Shown piece by piece: positions 1-8,748 of a DNA stretch of 64,000 bases. The notes below the pieces were generated by a model. It did not search any database. It saw nothing but the letters and a program-made list of their open reading frames with translations, and was not told the DNA's origin. Origin of the DNA: Curtobacterium herbarum (GTDB taxonomy: Bacteria; Actinomycetota; Actinomycetes; Actinomycetales; Microbacteriaceae); assembly GCF_016907335.1 (NCBI RefSeq), contig NZ_JAFBBT010000001.1:2418001-2482000 (forward strand), in the 5' to 3' direction. Position 1 is the first letter of the stretch. Each line of letters begins with the position of its first letter. The position numbers and the translations under genes were made by a program.

Positions 1-276
1 GGCGTCCGCGAGCGCGTCCACCCGGTCGACGTCGAGCCGCAACCGGTCGATCAGACCCGAGCTGAGCCCGCTGTCCTCGCCGGCCACCAGGTCCTCGTGG
101 TTCGCGGTGACGATCTCCGCCGTGCCGGCGCGCAGCTCGAGGGCGATCGCCCGCAGGGCGGCGTCCTTGACGGCCGTCGTCGTGGTCGCCAGCACCGTCG
201 CGGCGGCCCGGGCAGCCGTCAGCGTGTCGACGAGGGGCATGGCCGCGGAGGCCTGCGCGGGAGCGGTGAGCGACAT
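1..276 (-). CDS. proA: Glutamate-5-semialdehyde (gamma-glutamyl phosphate) reductase, N-terminal part
   Basis: ProA reduces gamma-glutamyl phosphate to glutamate-5-semialdehyde with NADPH, the second step of proline synthesis. Only the first 92 codons lie in the window; the gene runs off the left edge. The visible N-terminus contains the family-typical stretches ALRAIALELR, IVTANHEDL and GLSSGLIDRLRLD. The ATG at 276-274 is chosen because a -10-like hexamer TAGGAT (288-283) ends 6 nt upstream, which suggests a leaderless message. The gene follows proB in the same direction, so both consecutive proline enzymes are neighbours, although a hairpin separates them. Identification rests on the N-terminus and on context. 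Confidence 0.9.
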   Translation of the reverse strand, partial: MSLTAPAQASAAMPLVDTLTAARAAATVLATTTTAVKDAALRAIALELRAGTAEIVTANHEDLVAGEDSGLSSGLIDRLRLDVDRVDALADA

Positions 277-282
277 GACCCG

Positions 283-288
283 ATCCTA
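283..288 (-). promoter_or_regulatory. Probable -10 element for proA (leaderless)
   Basis: On the minus strand TAGGAT is followed by 6 nt and then the proA ATG. Transcription would start at or next to the start codon. No Shine-Dalgarno sequence is seen. Confidence 0.45.
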
Positions 289-304
289 GGTCAGCGGTGC
301 GTGT

Positions 305-330
305 CGGACGGGAGGCGTGCCTCCCGTCCG
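305..330. terminator. Perfect hairpin between proB and proA
   Basis: Two 12-nt arms, CGGACGGGAGGC at 305-316 and GCCTCCCGTCCG at 319-330, are exactly complementary with GT between them. It lies 15 nt after the proB stop. There is no T-run, so it may be an intrinsic terminator of the GC-rich actinobacterial kind or an mRNA-stabilising hairpin. Confidence 0.6.
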
Positions 331-344
331 CCCGGCAGCCACCG

Positions 345-1145
345 TCAGGTGCGTGGTGCGGCCCGGAACCAGGTGCCGACGTGCTCGCCGCCGAGCGCGC
401 GCTCGACGAGCGCGGTCGCCGTGACGAGCACGGACGTGCCGGCCTCGGCCGCGAGGCGGGCGGCCGCGACCTTGGTGCCCGCTCCCCCTGTCCCGACGCC
501 GGCTGCGCCGATCGACCCGAAGGTCACACCGGCGAGCTCGTCGCCGAAGGGGACCTCGTCGATGCGGGTGGCGCCGGGCTGCTCCGGCGGCTTCGTGTAG
601 AGGGCCTCGACGTCGGACAGCAACACCAGGGCGTCCGCCTCGACCTGTCGGGCGACGAGCGCCGCGAGCCGGTCGTTGTCGCCGAAGCGGATCTCGTGGG
701 TGGCGACCGTGTCGTTCTCGTTGACGATCGGCAGCACCCGGAGTTCCAGCAGCCGGTTCATCGCCCGCCGGGCGTTCACCCGGTGCGTCGGGTTCTGCAG
801 GTCGCCCGCGGTGAGCAGCACCTGCGCCGCGGTCACGCCGTGCCGGTCGAGCTCCTTCTGGTACCGGAAGACCAGCACGGCCTGCCCGGTCGCCGCGGCG
901 GCCTGCTGGGTGGCGAGATCCTCCGGACGACCCTCGAGGCCCAGGAACGGGAACCCGGTGGCGATCGCGCCGGAGGACACCAGCACGACCTCGGTGCCGC
1001 GTCGGTAGGCGCCGACCAGCGCGTCGACGAGCGGGCCGATCTGCGCCGCGTTGTCGCCGCTCACGGAGGACGAGCCGACCTTGACCACGATCCGGCGGGC
1101 GCGCGGGATGTCCGCGCGCTCCACGACGGTGTTCGGCCCGACCAC
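345..1145 (-). CDS. proB: Glutamate 5-kinase, short form without PUA domain
   Basis: ProB phosphorylates L-glutamate to gamma-glutamyl phosphate, the committed step of proline synthesis, and is feedback-inhibited by proline in known members. The 267-aa product is one amino-acid kinase domain: RIVVKVGSSSV near the N-terminus (phosphate binding), VLVSSGAIATG, PIVNENDTV (glutamate site), FGDNDRLAALV and GGAGTKVAAA (nucleotide part). It ends just after GTWF, where longer homologues such as that of E. coli (367 aa) continue into a C-terminal PUA domain. I place the start at GTG 1145, 5 nt after the obgE stop; GTG 1124 is an alternative. The close spacing implies coupling to obgE. Confidence 0.92.
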   Translation of the reverse strand: MVGPNTVVERADIPRARRIVVKVGSSSVSGDNAAQIGPLVDALVGAYRRGTEVVLVSSGAIATGFPFLGLEGRPEDLATQQAAAATGQAVLVFRYQKELDRHGVTAAQVLLTAGDLQNPTHRVNARRAMNRLLELRVLPIVNENDTVATHEIRFGDNDRLAALVARQVEADALVLLSDVEALYTKPPEQPGATRIDEVPFGDELAGVTFGSIGAAGVGTGGAGTKVAAARLAAEAGTSVLVTATALVERALGGEHVGTWFRAAPRT

Positions 1146-1150
1146 GGCGC

Positions 1151-2698
1151 TCAGTCGCGCTCGGGCGTCGTCTGCTCGACCGCGTCGGACCCGGCGGTGT
1201 CGTCGTCCGCCCACAGACCGGCGACGCGCTCCTGCTCGAGCTCGGCACGGGCTGCGGCCTTGGCGTCCATCCGCTCGAAGTAATCCGATCGACGCTCGTT
1301 GCGCGTCGGACGGGCGTTGAGGTCGAGTCGGGAGTCCGTGCCGCGCGCGCTCGTGATGAGTTCCGCGGTGGAGGTCAGGGTCGGCTCCCAGTCGAAGATC
1401 ATGCCGCCCTCGCCACCGATGACGACGGTGGACCCGGCGACGGCACCGGCCTTGAACAGACCGTCCTCGACCCCGAGCTTGGCGAGCCGGTCGGCCAGGT
1501 AGCCGATCGCCTCTTCGTTGGTGAAGTCGGTCTGCTGCACCCAGCGCTCCGGCTTGCCACCGCGGACGCGGTAGAAGCGGTGCTCCTCGCCGCCCTCGGC
1601 ACGCACCGTGAAGGGCTTCTCGTCGACGGCCTTCGGGCGGAGCACGATGCGCTCGACGGCGGGCTCGGCGGCACGGGCTGCGCGGGCCGTCTCGACCACG
1701 TCGGCCAGTGCGAAGGTGAGCTCACGCAGACCCTGGTGCGACGCGGTGGAGATCGGGAACACGCGGTAGCCGCGGGACTCGAACTCGGCGGTCACGAAGG
1801 CCGCGAGCTCGGCGGCGTCCGGCACGTCGATCTTGTTGAGGGCGATGAGCTGCGGGCGGTCGAGCAGTGGGACCTGGCCCTCGGGGACCGGGTACTGCTC
1901 GAGTTCGTGGAGGATCACGTCGAGGTCGCTGATCGGGTCGCGACCACCGTCGAGCGTGGCGCAGTCGATCACGTGCAGCAGGGCTTCGCAGCGCTCGACG
2001 TGGCGGAGGAACTCGAGGCCGAGCCCCTTGCCCTCGGACGCACCCTCGATCAGACCGGGGACGTCGGCGACGGTGAACCGCGTGCTGCCGGACTCGACGA
2101 CGCCGAGGTTCGGGGTCAGCGTGGTGAACGGGTAGTCGGCGATCTTCGGCTTCGCGGCCGAGACGGCGGCGATCAGCGAGGACTTGCCGGCGCTCGGGTA
2201 GCCGACCAGGGCGATGTCGGCGATGGTCTTCAGCTCGAGGCTGACGTCCCCGCTCCACCCGTCGGTACCGAGGAGCGCGAAGCCGGGGGCCTTGCGCTTC
2301 GTCGTCGCGAGCGCGGCGTTGCCGAGGCCACCCTGGCCGCCGGGACCGACGACGACGCGGATGCCCGGCTCGGTGAGGTCCGCGAGCACGTCGCCGTTCT
2401 CGTCGTAGACGACGGTGCCGACGGGCACGGGCAGCTCGAGCGTGTCGCCGCTCACACCGCTGCGGTGGTCGCCCATGCCGGGCTGGCCGTTGCGGCTGGA
2501 GCGGTGCGGCGACCGGTGGTAGCCGAGGAGCGTGGTGACCTGCGGGTCGGAGACGAGCACGATGTCGCCGCCGTCACCGCCGTTGCCGCCGTCGGGGCCC
2601 GCGAGGGGCTTGAACTTCTCGCGACGGACGGACACACAGCCGTTGCCGCCGTTGCCTGCTGAGAGGTGCAGCGTCACGCGGTCGACGAACGTCGCCAT
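1151..2698 (-). CDS. obgE: Obg family GTPase (ribosome assembly and stress)
   Basis: Obg is an essential GTPase that associates with the 50S subunit and links ribosome assembly to nucleotide levels. The 515-aa protein has the three expected parts: the glycine-rich Obg fold ([26 protein letters not shown]), the G domain ([11 protein letters not shown]-loop, [14 protein letters not shown] switch region, DVPGLIEGA, and NKID as the base-specificity motif), and a C-terminal OCT domain (about residues 350-430) that contains RWVQQTDF. A charged tail follows. It lies downstream of rplU and rpmA in the usual bacterial order. The ATG at 2698 is preceded by AGGAG on the minus strand (CAACAGGAGTGACCC), a good ribosome binding site. 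Confidence 0.97.
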   Translation of the reverse strand: MATFVDRVTLHLSAGNGGNGCVSVRREKFKPLAGPDGGNGGDGGDIVLVSDPQVTTLLGYHRSPHRSSRNGQPGMGDHRSGVSGDTLELPVPVGTVVYDENGDVLADLTEPGIRVVVGPGGQGGLGNAALATTKRKAPGFALLGTDGWSGDVSLELKTIADIALVGYPSAGKSSLIAAVSAAKPKIADYPFTTLTPNLGVVESGSTRFTVADVPGLIEGASEGKGLGLEFLRHVERCEALLHVIDCATLDGGRDPISDLDVILHELEQYPVPEGQVPLLDRPQLIALNKIDVPDAAELAAFVTAEFESRGYRVFPISTASHQGLRELTFALADVVETARAARAAEPAVERIVLRPKAVDEKPFTVRAEGGEEHRFYRVRGGKPERWVQQTDFTNEEAIGYLADRLAKLGVEDGLFKAGAVAGSTVVIGGEGGMIFDWEPTLTSTAELITSARGTDSRLDLNARPTRNERRSDYFERMDAKAAARAELEQERVAGLWADDDTAGSDAVEQTTPERD

Positions 2699-2732
2699 GG
2701 GTCACTCCTGTTGTGGTGTTCGGGAAAAGCAA

Positions 2733-2763
2733 GGGAGGAGCAGGCGCGTGGCCTGCCCCTCCC
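2733..2763. terminator. Imperfect hairpin between rpmA and obgE
   Basis: Arms GGGAGGAGCAGGC (2733-2745) and GCCTGCCCCTCCC (2751-2763) pair with one mismatch around the loop GCGTG. It begins about 20 nt past the rpmA stop. It could attenuate read-through from the ribosomal protein genes into obgE, or serve as an mRNA end. Confidence 0.45.
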
Positions 2764-2784
2764 GGTGAAGCTCGTCGTCAGCGA

Positions 2785-3036
2785 CTACGCGTTGACGATG
2801 TTGATGACCTTGCGGCCACCCTTGGTACCGAACTCGACCGCACCGGCCGAGAGGGCGAACAGCGTGTCGTCGCCACCGCGGCCGACGTTGGCGCCCGGGT
2901 GGAAGTGCGTTCCGCGCTGGCGGATGATGATCTCACCGGCGTTGACGACCTCGCCACCGAAGCGCTTCACGCCGAGGCGCTGAGCGTTCGAGTCGCGACC
3001 GTTGCGAGTGGAACTCGCACCCTTCTTGTGTGCCAT
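2785..3036 (-). CDS. rpmA: 50S ribosomal protein L27
   Basis: This is the small basic L27 protein of the large ribosomal subunit; its N-terminus reaches the peptidyl transferase centre. The 83-aa product begins [16 protein letters not shown] and has the conserved [17 protein letters not shown] and HPGANVGRG segments. It lies 14 nt downstream of rplU and upstream of obgE, a very conserved trio. The N-terminus has no cleavable extension of the type seen in Firmicutes. Confidence 0.98.
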   Translation of the reverse strand: MAHKKGASSTRNGRDSNAQRLGVKRFGGEVVNAGEIIIRQRGTHFHPGANVGRGGDDTLFALSAGAVEFGTKGGRKVINIVNA

Positions 3037-3050
3037 GTCTGTGCTCCCGC

Positions 3051-3359
3051 CTATGCGATCTTGGTGACCTTGACGCGCGTGAGGTCCGCGCGGAAGCCCT
3101 GGCGCTTCTTGTAACCGGTCTTGTTCTTGAACTTCTGGATGACGACCTTCGGGCCGCGGAGGTCGGCCAGGACCTCGGCGGTGACCGTCACGTTCGCGAG
3201 CTCGGACGCGGCGGAGGTGATCTTGTCCCCGTCCACGAGGAGCACCGGCGCGAGGTCGATGTTGCCATTGTCGTCGGCCTTGATGCGGTCGATGGTGAGG
3301 ATCGAGCCGACCTCGACCTTCTCCTGACGGCCGCCGGCGCGCACTACTGCGTAAACCAC
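3051..3359 (-). CDS. rplU: 50S ribosomal protein L21
   Basis: L21 binds 23S rRNA in the large subunit. The 102-aa protein starts [17 protein letters not shown] and ends with the conserved [18 protein letters not shown] region. The start is a GTG at 3359, supported by AAGGA about 6 nt upstream on the minus strand. It is the first gene of the rplU-rpmA-obgE unit. A sigma-70-like promoter at 3482-3510 gives a leader of about 115 nt, long enough for autogenous control, though I see no named leader motif. Confidence 0.97.
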   Translation of the reverse strand: MVYAVVRAGGRQEKVEVGSILTIDRIKADDNGNIDLAPVLLVDGDKITSAASELANVTVTAEVLADLRGPKVVIQKFKNKTGYKKRQGFRADLTRVKVTKIA

Positions 3360-3475
3360 GTGGAATCCTTACGTAACTCTGCTTGAGGGAAGTCTCGGGT
3401 GCCCACTTCTGCGCGAGCGTCCTGAGTGACCCCGGGACGATCGGCGACGCAGGCAGAACGGCCCGCTGACACCAG

Positions 3476-3495
3476 GGATCGAGAATACTCGATCC
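3476..3495. promoter_or_regulatory. Perfect palindrome over the rplU -10 box
   Basis: GGATCGAG (3476-3483) and CTCGATCC (3488-3495) flank AATA, giving a 20-bp perfect inverted repeat. It covers the whole -10 hexamer of the rplU promoter, so a protein bound there would block polymerase. No known operator is recognised. Confidence 0.45.
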
Positions 3496-3510
3496 GACCA
3501 GGCGGGTCAA
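3482..3510 (-). promoter_or_regulatory. Promoter of rplU-rpmA-obgE
   Basis: On the minus strand a -35 TTGACC (3510-3505) is followed by exactly 17 nt and a -10 TATTCT (3487-3482). This is the best sigma-70-type promoter in the first 15 kb. It faces rplU and lies back to back with the DUF4031 gene. Confidence 0.75.
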
Positions 3511-3523
3511 ACGCCGACACGCG

Positions 3524-3529
3524 TACGAT
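3524..3529 (+). promoter_or_regulatory. Probable -10 element for the DUF4031 gene
   Basis: TACGAT ends 6 nt before the ATG at 3536, the spacing expected for a leaderless transcript. CGAGGG just before the ATG could also act as a weak ribosome binding site. Confidence 0.45.
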
Positions 3530-3535
3530 CGAGGG

Positions 3536-3823
3536 ATGACCGTGTTGATCGATCCCCCGGCCTGGCCCGCGCACGACACGCTCTGGTCACACCTGGTCAG
3601 TGACTCATCCTACGACGAACTGCACGCCTTCGCCGACCGGGCGGGGATCTCGCGGCGTGCGTTCGACCACGACCACTACGACGTGCCGCAGGACCGGTAC
3701 GCCGAACTGGTGGCCACCGGGGCCTCGGCCGTGACCGGGCGGGAACTGGTGCTGCGCCTCATCGCCAGCGGCCTGCGGGTCCCGCAGCGCGACAAGCGGA
3801 CGGCTGCCCGGACGGACGGCTGA
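3536..3823 (+). CDS. DUF4031 domain protein
   Basis: This 95-aa protein carries the short DUF4031 fold found widely in actinobacteria; its function is unknown. Visible family features are the N-terminal [18 protein letters not shown], the [11 protein letters not shown] segment and [11 protein letters not shown], which is rich in aromatic and acidic residues. There is no signal peptide or membrane segment, so it is likely cytoplasmic. It is transcribed away from rplU and has no co-directional partner downstream. The start is supported by the -10-like TACGAT six bases upstream. Confidence 0.85.
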   Translation: MTVLIDPPAWPAHDTLWSHLVSDSSYDELHAFADRAGISRRAFDHDHYDVPQDRYAELVATGASAVTGRELVLRLIASGLRVPQRDKRTAARTDG

Positions 3824-3905
3824 CCGCCGCCGACGCGACGGACGGAACGGTCGCCGCCGACACCCGGACCGGCGTGTCGCACGCCGTCGTCGGGCTGGCC
3901 GGAGC

Positions 3906-4550
3906 TCAGCGCGGATGCCGTCCGAGCCACAGCCACGCGGCCGTCGCCGAGCCGACGAGCATCAGGGTCATCGGCAGCCCGAGCTGCAACGGCGTGGTGA
4001 CGACGTGGACGAGCAGTCCGCCGAGCCCCTGCCCCGCGTTCCCCTGTCGGACGGCGTCGTACGTCCCGCTGACGATGCCGACCAGGGCGAGTGCCACCGT
4101 GCCCGCTGCGCCCGCCAGGACGGCGCGCAGGAGCACGACGGGCAGCGGTGTGCGCGGGACCACGGGCACCAGGAACGTCAGCGCCAGGAAGGCCGCCAGG
4201 TAGTAGGGGACGCGTGCGACGAAGACGGTCTGCACGAAGGCGTCGACGAGGCTCGTGCCGCCGTGGCTCCGGAACGGCCCGACGATCGTGCTCGTGCCGA
4301 GCAGACCGATCAGGCCGGCCGTGAACTCGATCAACACGACGCTGACCACCGCGAGGGCGGCACCGGTCGTGGCCAGGGTCGACACCCCGGGCACCACGAC
4401 GGGCGTGCGGCCCGCGCCGGACCCGGTCGGGCCGTGTCCGGACGTGCCCGGCTGGGGCACCGCGCGCGGCGGCACCGCACCCCAGCCGGCTCCGGGCTGG
4501 TCGCGACCCGGAACCGGGCCACGACCAGCCGGACGTTGCTCGTCCGTCAC
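3906..4550 (-). CDS. Uncharacterised four-helix membrane protein
   Basis: The 214-aa product has a hydrophilic, proline- and glycine-rich N-terminus of about 60 residues, then four hydrophobic segments: around TTGAALAVVSVVLIEF, VPYYLAAFLALTFLVPVV, LLRAVLAGAAGTVALALVG and LPMTLMLVGSATAAWLWLG. No catalytic motif is seen. The GTG at 4550 is chosen because it begins one base after the rne stop, in the same direction, implying translational coupling with rne. A start further upstream would overlap the rne coding region heavily. Function unknown; the coupling to RNase E is the only hint of context. Confidence 0.7.
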   Translation of the reverse strand: MTDEQRPAGRGPVPGRDQPGAGWGAVPPRAVPQPGTSGHGPTGSGAGRTPVVVPGVSTLATTGAALAVVSVVLIEFTAGLIGLLGTSTIVGPFRSHGGTSLVDAFVQTVFVARVPYYLAAFLALTFLVPVVPRTPLPVVLLRAVLAGAAGTVALALVGIVSGTYDAVRQGNAGQGLGGLLVHVVTTPLQLGLPMTLMLVGSATAAWLWLGRHPR

Positions 4551-4551
4551 A

Positions 4552-7500
4552 TCACTGCCCGAGGATGACGGTGCCGTCGCCCTCGGTGGGCGTCGGGTCC
4601 GCCGGGGCGCTGATGCTGCCCGAGGAGACGCGACGCGACCGCGCACGCCCCTGACCGGGCTGCTTCGGCTCCGGCAGCGCCTGCAGCACCGAGTCCAGGA
4701 GGGACTCGGCCGCTTCCTCGCTCACCCGACGCGGTTCGCGCTTGGCGACCCCGACCGGGATGTCCAGGATGGCGACGGTGGTGTCGGCCGGCGTGACCGT
4801 GGCCGACGAGCTGGCCCGACGTCGACCGGCGGGGCGCTCCTTCGGCGCTGCGTCGGCGGCGTGCTGCTCCACGACGGGAGCGGCCTGCGCCGGTGCGGAC
4901 TCCGACCGTGCGGACCGGGTGTGCACACCGGTCGTCGTGGCCGGGAGCACCGCCTCCGGAGCGGGCGTCTCGAGCGGCGCGTGCTGCCGGTCAGCGGACG
5001 CCCTCTGCGCACCCGTCGACGGCTGCTGCGCGGCGTTCGACGACTGCTGGGCATCGTTCGACCCCTGCTGCGCGTCGCTCGACGCCTGCTGCGCATCACC
5101 GGCACGGCTGCCGCGCCGACGACGACGCTTCGAACCACCGGTCGACTCGCTGGGTGCCTCGGCCGCCGGGGCGACCGGCGAGGTCGGAGAGGTGGCCGTG
5201 ACCGGCGCGACGGCCCCGGCGATGCCGGTGACCGGCACGTCGGACTCCTCGTGCGGGATCGTCGACGCGGCGATCCGGGACAGCGCGTGCTTCACGTCGT
5301 CGGTGATCTGGTGCGCCTGCGACGACTTCGGCTCGGCCGCGGGGGCGTTGCCGTTCGTGCCGCCGTTGCCGTTGCCACCGCGGGGCTTGCGACGGCCCTT
5401 GGTCGGGCCGGGGTCGGCGTTGTTGTCGTTGACCTTGGCGTTGACCTCGTCGAGCGACTCGCGCAGGCCGACACCGATCTTCTTGCGGGTCATCTGCACG
5501 AGACCGAGCGAGGTGACCTCGGCCACCTGGTGCTTGGTCCGGTCGCGGCTCAGGCACTCCATGAGACGGCGGAGCACGAGGTCCCGGTTCTCCTCGAGCA
5601 CCATGTCGATGAAGTCGACGACGATGATGCCGCCGATGTCGCGCAGACGCAGCTGCCGGACGAGCTCCTCGGCGGCCTCGAGGTTGTTCTTCGTGACCGT
5701 CTCCTCGAGGTTGCCCCCGGAGCCGACGAACTTGCCGGTGTTCACGTCGACGACCGTCATGGCCTCGGTGCGGTCGATCACGAGCGAGCCACCGGAGGGC
5801 AGCCAGACCTTGCGGTCGAGCGCCTTCTCGATCTGCTCGTTGATCCGGTGCTCCTCGAACGAGTCCGGGCCCTGGTAGAGCTCGACCCGGTCCTTGAGGT
5901 CCGGCGCGACGGCCGACAGGTACTCGTCGATCGTCTCGCGGGCGGACTCGCCGTCGATGATGAGCTTGGTGAAGTCCTCGTTGAAGACGTCACGGACGAT
6001 CTTGACGAGCAGGTCGGGCTCCGAGTGCAGCATGACCGGGGCCTGGCCGCTCTGGACCTTCTTCTCGATGGCCTCCCACTGGCTGGTGAGGCGCTGCACG
6101 TCGCGGGTCAGCTGGTCCTCGGTGGCGCCCTCGGCCGCGGTGCGCACGATGACGCCCGCGTGCTCGGGGAGGACCTCCTTGAGGATCTTCTTGAGGCGGG
6201 CACGCTCGGTGTCCGGCAGCTTGCGGGAGATCCCGTTCATCGAGCCGTTCGGCACGTAGACCAGGTAGCGGCCCGGCAGGGACACCTGGCTGGTCAGACG
6301 GGCACCCTTGTGGCCGACCGGGTCCTTCGTGACCTGCACGAGGACCTTGTCGCCCGGCTTCAGCGCGGCCTCGATGCGGCGGCCGTGGCTGGTGTCGACG
6401 GAGTTCCAGTCGACCTCGCCGGCGTACAGGACGGCGTTGCGCCCGCGACCGATGTCGACGAAGGCGGCCTCCATCGACGGCAGGACGTTCTGCACCTTGC
6501 CGAGGTAGACGTTGCCGATCAGCGACACGTTCTGCGACTTCGTGACGTAGTGCTCGGCGAGGACGTTGTCCTCGAGCACGCCGATCTCGATGGTCGAGGA
6601 GCTCGAGCGAACGATCATCTGGCGGTCGACGCTCTCGCGGCGGGCGAGGAACTCGTCCTCGGTCACGACCTGGCGGCGGCGTCCGGCGTCACGGCCGTCA
6701 CGGCGGCGCTGCTTCTTCGCCTCGAGCCGCGTGGAGCCCTTGATGCGCTGCGGCTCGGTGATGAGCTCCGGCTCGCGCCGGCGCGGTTCGGCCTGCTCGC
6801 GGTCGCTGCTGCTCCCCCGGCGGCGGGTGCGGCGACGGCTGCCGCCCTGCTCCTCGCGGTCCTCGTCGTCCCAGCGGTCGGCTCGGTCGGAACGCTCGAC
6901 CCGGTCGGTGCGCTCGTCGCGCTCCGGACGGTCGTCCCGGTCATCGCGGTCGTCGCGGTCGAACCGGTCCGAACGGTCGTACCGGTCGCTCCGACCAGAC
7001 CGGGAGCCACGGCCGGAACGCTCGTTCCGGTCAGCACGGTCGTACCGGTCGCCGCGGTCACGGTCGTGGTCGTGGTCGCGCTCGGGGCGGGCGGGCAGCT
7101 CCGGCAGGACCGGGGCGTGGAAGATCAGGCTGAGCGTGCTGGTCGCCTTCGGGACGAACGGCTCGGCGGGTGCCGGTGCGGTCGGCTCCTCCGGACGGGA
7201 GGCCCGTCCCGCGTCCGACGCGTCGGTCACGTCCGTCGTCGGTGCGGCGTCCGTGGCCTCGGCCGGCGTGGCCTCGCCCTGGTCCGCGCCCTGGTCGATG
7301 ACCGGGATGTCGCCCGTCAGGGTGCTGACGTCCTCCGGCGCGGTGCCCGCGCCCGAGGTGGTGTCGACGACGACCTCCACGGTCGCGGCGTCGACCGACG
7401 TCGACTCGGCCGGGGTTGCCTCGACGTCCGCCTCGGCCGTGTCGGTGACGTCCGCGGTGTCCGTCACGTCGGCGCCGTCGGAGGCGTCGAGCGCCTCGGC

Positions 7501-7701
7501 GACGTCGACCGCGTCCGCGGTCGGAGTGGGGGCCACGTCGGCCGCGTCCGAGCCGACCGTCTCGACGGCGTCGGTCGACGTGTCGGACGGGTCACGGGCC
7601 TCCAGGCCGCCGGACCGGGCGCGACGGCCGCCGAACAGGCGGGTCCGGCGCTTCGGCGCGTCGTCGGTGTTCTGGTTCTGGTTCTCGTTCTGCTCCACCA
7701 T
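4552..7701 (-). CDS. rne: Ribonuclease E/G
   Basis: This endoribonuclease starts mRNA decay and processes rRNA and tRNA precursors. The 1049-aa protein has the actinobacterial layout: a long acidic and then arginine/aspartate-rich disordered N-terminus (about residues 1-360, with runs such as RDDRDDRDDRPERDERTDR), the S1/RNase H-like and catalytic core (LIGNVYLGKVQNVLPSMEAAFVDIGRGRNAVLY; catalytic Asp in VVDVNTGKFVG and IIVVDFIDM), and a disordered C-terminus with DAQQ-type repeats. I start at ATG 7701 because GAGGAG lies about 11 nt upstream; a GTG at 7728 would add nine residues. A 22-bp repeat at 7196-7217 adds DAGRASRP to the N-terminal linker. Confidence 0.95.
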   Translation of the reverse strand: MVEQNENQNQNTDDAPKRRTRLFGGRRARSGGLEARDPSDTSTDAVETVGSDAADVAPTPTADAVDVAEALDASDGADVTDTADVTDTAEADVEATPAESTSVDAATVEVVVDTTSGAGTAPEDVSTLTGDIPVIDQGADQGEATPAEATDAAPTTDVTDASDAGRASRPEEPTAPAPAEPFVPKATSTLSLIFHAPVLPELPARPERDHDHDRDRGDRYDRADRNERSGRGSRSGRSDRYDRSDRFDRDDRDDRDDRPERDERTDRVERSDRADRWDDEDREEQGGSRRRTRRRGSSSDREQAEPRRREPELITEPQRIKGSTRLEAKKQRRRDGRDAGRRRQVVTEDEFLARRESVDRQMIVRSSSSTIEIGVLEDNVLAEHYVTKSQNVSLIGNVYLGKVQNVLPSMEAAFVDIGRGRNAVLYAGEVDWNSVDTSHGRRIEAALKPGDKVLVQVTKDPVGHKGARLTSQVSLPGRYLVYVPNGSMNGISRKLPDTERARLKKILKEVLPEHAGVIVRTAAEGATEDQLTRDVQRLTSQWEAIEKKVQSGQAPVMLHSEPDLLVKIVRDVFNEDFTKLIIDGESARETIDEYLSAVAPDLKDRVELYQGPDSFEEHRINEQIEKALDRKVWLPSGGSLVIDRTEAMTVVDVNTGKFVGSGGNLEETVTKNNLEAAEELVRQLRLRDIGGIIVVDFIDMVLEENRDLVLRRLMECLSRDRTKHQVAEVTSLGLVQMTRKKIGVGLRESLDEVNAKVNDNNADPGPTKGRRKPRGGNGNGGTNGNAPAAEPKSSQAHQITDDVKHALSRIAASTIPHEESDVPVTGIAGAVAPVTATSPTSPVAPAAEAPSESTGGSKRRRRRGSRAGDAQQASSDAQQGSNDAQQSSNAAQQPSTGAQRASADRQHAPLETPAPEAVLPATTTGVHTRSARSESAPAQAAPVVEQHAADAAPKERPAGRRRASSSATVTPADTTVAILDIPVGVAKREPRRVSEEAAESLLDSVLQALPEPKQPGQGRARSRRVSSGSISAPADPTPTEGDGTVILGQ
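7196..7217 (-). repeat. 22-bp dispersed repeat, copy 1 (inside rne)
   Basis: This 22-mer is identical to 10562-10583. On the minus strand both copies are read in the same frame and encode the core GRASRP. It contains the small palindrome GGACGGG/CCCGTCC with its neighbouring base. The copy lies in the disordered N-terminal linker of RNase E. Confidence 0.65.
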
Positions 7702-8028
7702 GGACTGGTGCACTCCTCGACCCCGCACTCACCCGCGAGGGTGGCGGGAACTCTCTCGTATCGGTGCGGGCGGCGACTCCGCCCCCGCGCTCGCTGCTGT
7801 CAGTGACCGATCGGCTTCTCGTCCGCGCCCGGTCGTCGTGGGCACCCGGCTCACGGCGGCTCGGCGTCGGAGGTGACGCGTCGTCCGGTCACGGTGCTCT
7901 GTCACAACACCATCACGTCCGGGCGGTGGCCCGGCAAGTTCTCGTCGTCACCCGGATCGGCCGGGTGACGCACCCATCATCGCACGCGGTCACGGAGAAC
8001 GTCGGGAGGCCCGTGCGAAGATGACGCC
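7702..8028. other. Divergent intergenic region rne / VKOR gene
   Basis: This 327-bp stretch separates the divergent rne and VKOR genes and must hold both promoters. No strong -35/-10 pair and no credible small gene is seen. The best minus-strand candidate is weak (TTGCCG, 17 nt, GATGGT). The rne leader may therefore be 200 nt or longer, as is common for RNase E genes. Confidence 0.5.
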
Positions 8029-8634
8029 GTGAGTTCGACGACTACTGCTCCCCGCCGTCCGGTCGCCGTCGCGATCCTGCTGATCGTGACGGGCGCCGTC
8101 GGGCTCTTCGCCGCCTTCAACCTGGTGCTGGACGAGTTCGCGAAGTACGAGAACCCGAAGAAGGTGCTGACGTGCGACGTCAGCCCGTTCGTGAACTGCT
8201 CGAACGTGATGGCCAGTGCGCAGGGACATCTGTTCGGCTTCCCCAACCCACTGCTCGGGCTCATGGGGTTCGTCGCTCCCATCGCCGTCGGGGTCGTGTT
8301 GCTGGCGGGCTTCCGCGGCACGAAGTGGTTCTGGACACTGTTCAACTCCGGACTCTTCCTGGCCTGGGTCTTCGTCACCTGGCTCTTCACGCAGACCGTC
8401 TGGTTCATCGGGTACCTGTGCCCCTGGTGCATGCTCGTCTGGGCGATGACCATCCCACTCTTCTGGCTGTTCACGATCTGGAACCTCGCGAAGGGCAACC
8501 TGCCGTTCGGCGCCCGGGCACGTCGGGTCGGCCGCGCGCTCCTGCCGTTCTGCTGGGCCTTCCCGCTCGCGAACTACCTGTTCATCGCCGTGGTGATCTT
8601 GGTCGAGTTCCCGAACGTCCTGACAACGCTCTGA
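8029..8634 (+). CDS. Vitamin K epoxide reductase (VKOR) family membrane protein
   Basis: Bacterial VKOR homologues re-oxidise periplasmic or extracytoplasmic DsbA using quinone, so they play the DsbB role in actinobacteria. The 201-aa protein has about five membrane segments, a first cysteine pair at C49 and C57 (CDVSPFVNC) and the redox-active CPWC at 131-134, the classic VKOR arrangement. The GTG at 8029 keeps the short basic N-terminus before the first helix. The next gene in the same direction is a membrane-anchored DsbA-like protein, its expected substrate. Confidence 0.93.
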   Translation: MSSTTTAPRRPVAVAILLIVTGAVGLFAAFNLVLDEFAKYENPKKVLTCDVSPFVNCSNVMASAQGHLFGFPNPLLGLMGFVAPIAVGVVLLAGFRGTKWFWTLFNSGLFLAWVFVTWLFTQTVWFIGYLCPWCMLVWAMTIPLFWLFTIWNLAKGNLPFGARARRVGRALLPFCWAFPLANYLFIAVVILVEFPNVLTTL

Positions 8635-8734
8635 CCGCTCGGCAGCAACACGGCAGGGTCACGTCGCGGTGACGTGTCACCTGATTCCTGGGGTCTTCCC
8701 AGCGCAGCGACCCGGTCCCGGCGGTCGGAGCCGT

Positions 8735-8740
8735 TACGCT
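8735..8740 (+). promoter_or_regulatory. Probable -10 element for the DsbA-like gene
   Basis: TACGCT lies 8 nt before the ATG at 8749, consistent with a leaderless or nearly leaderless transcript. No ribosome binding site is visible before this ATG. Confidence 0.45.
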
Positions 8741-8748
8741 CGATCCCG

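Noticed and set aside
4255..7806. Open frame of 1183 codons antisense to rne
   Set aside because: High GC keeps the opposite strand open. The translation is arginine/glycine/valine-rich without family motifs, and rne on the other strand is certain.
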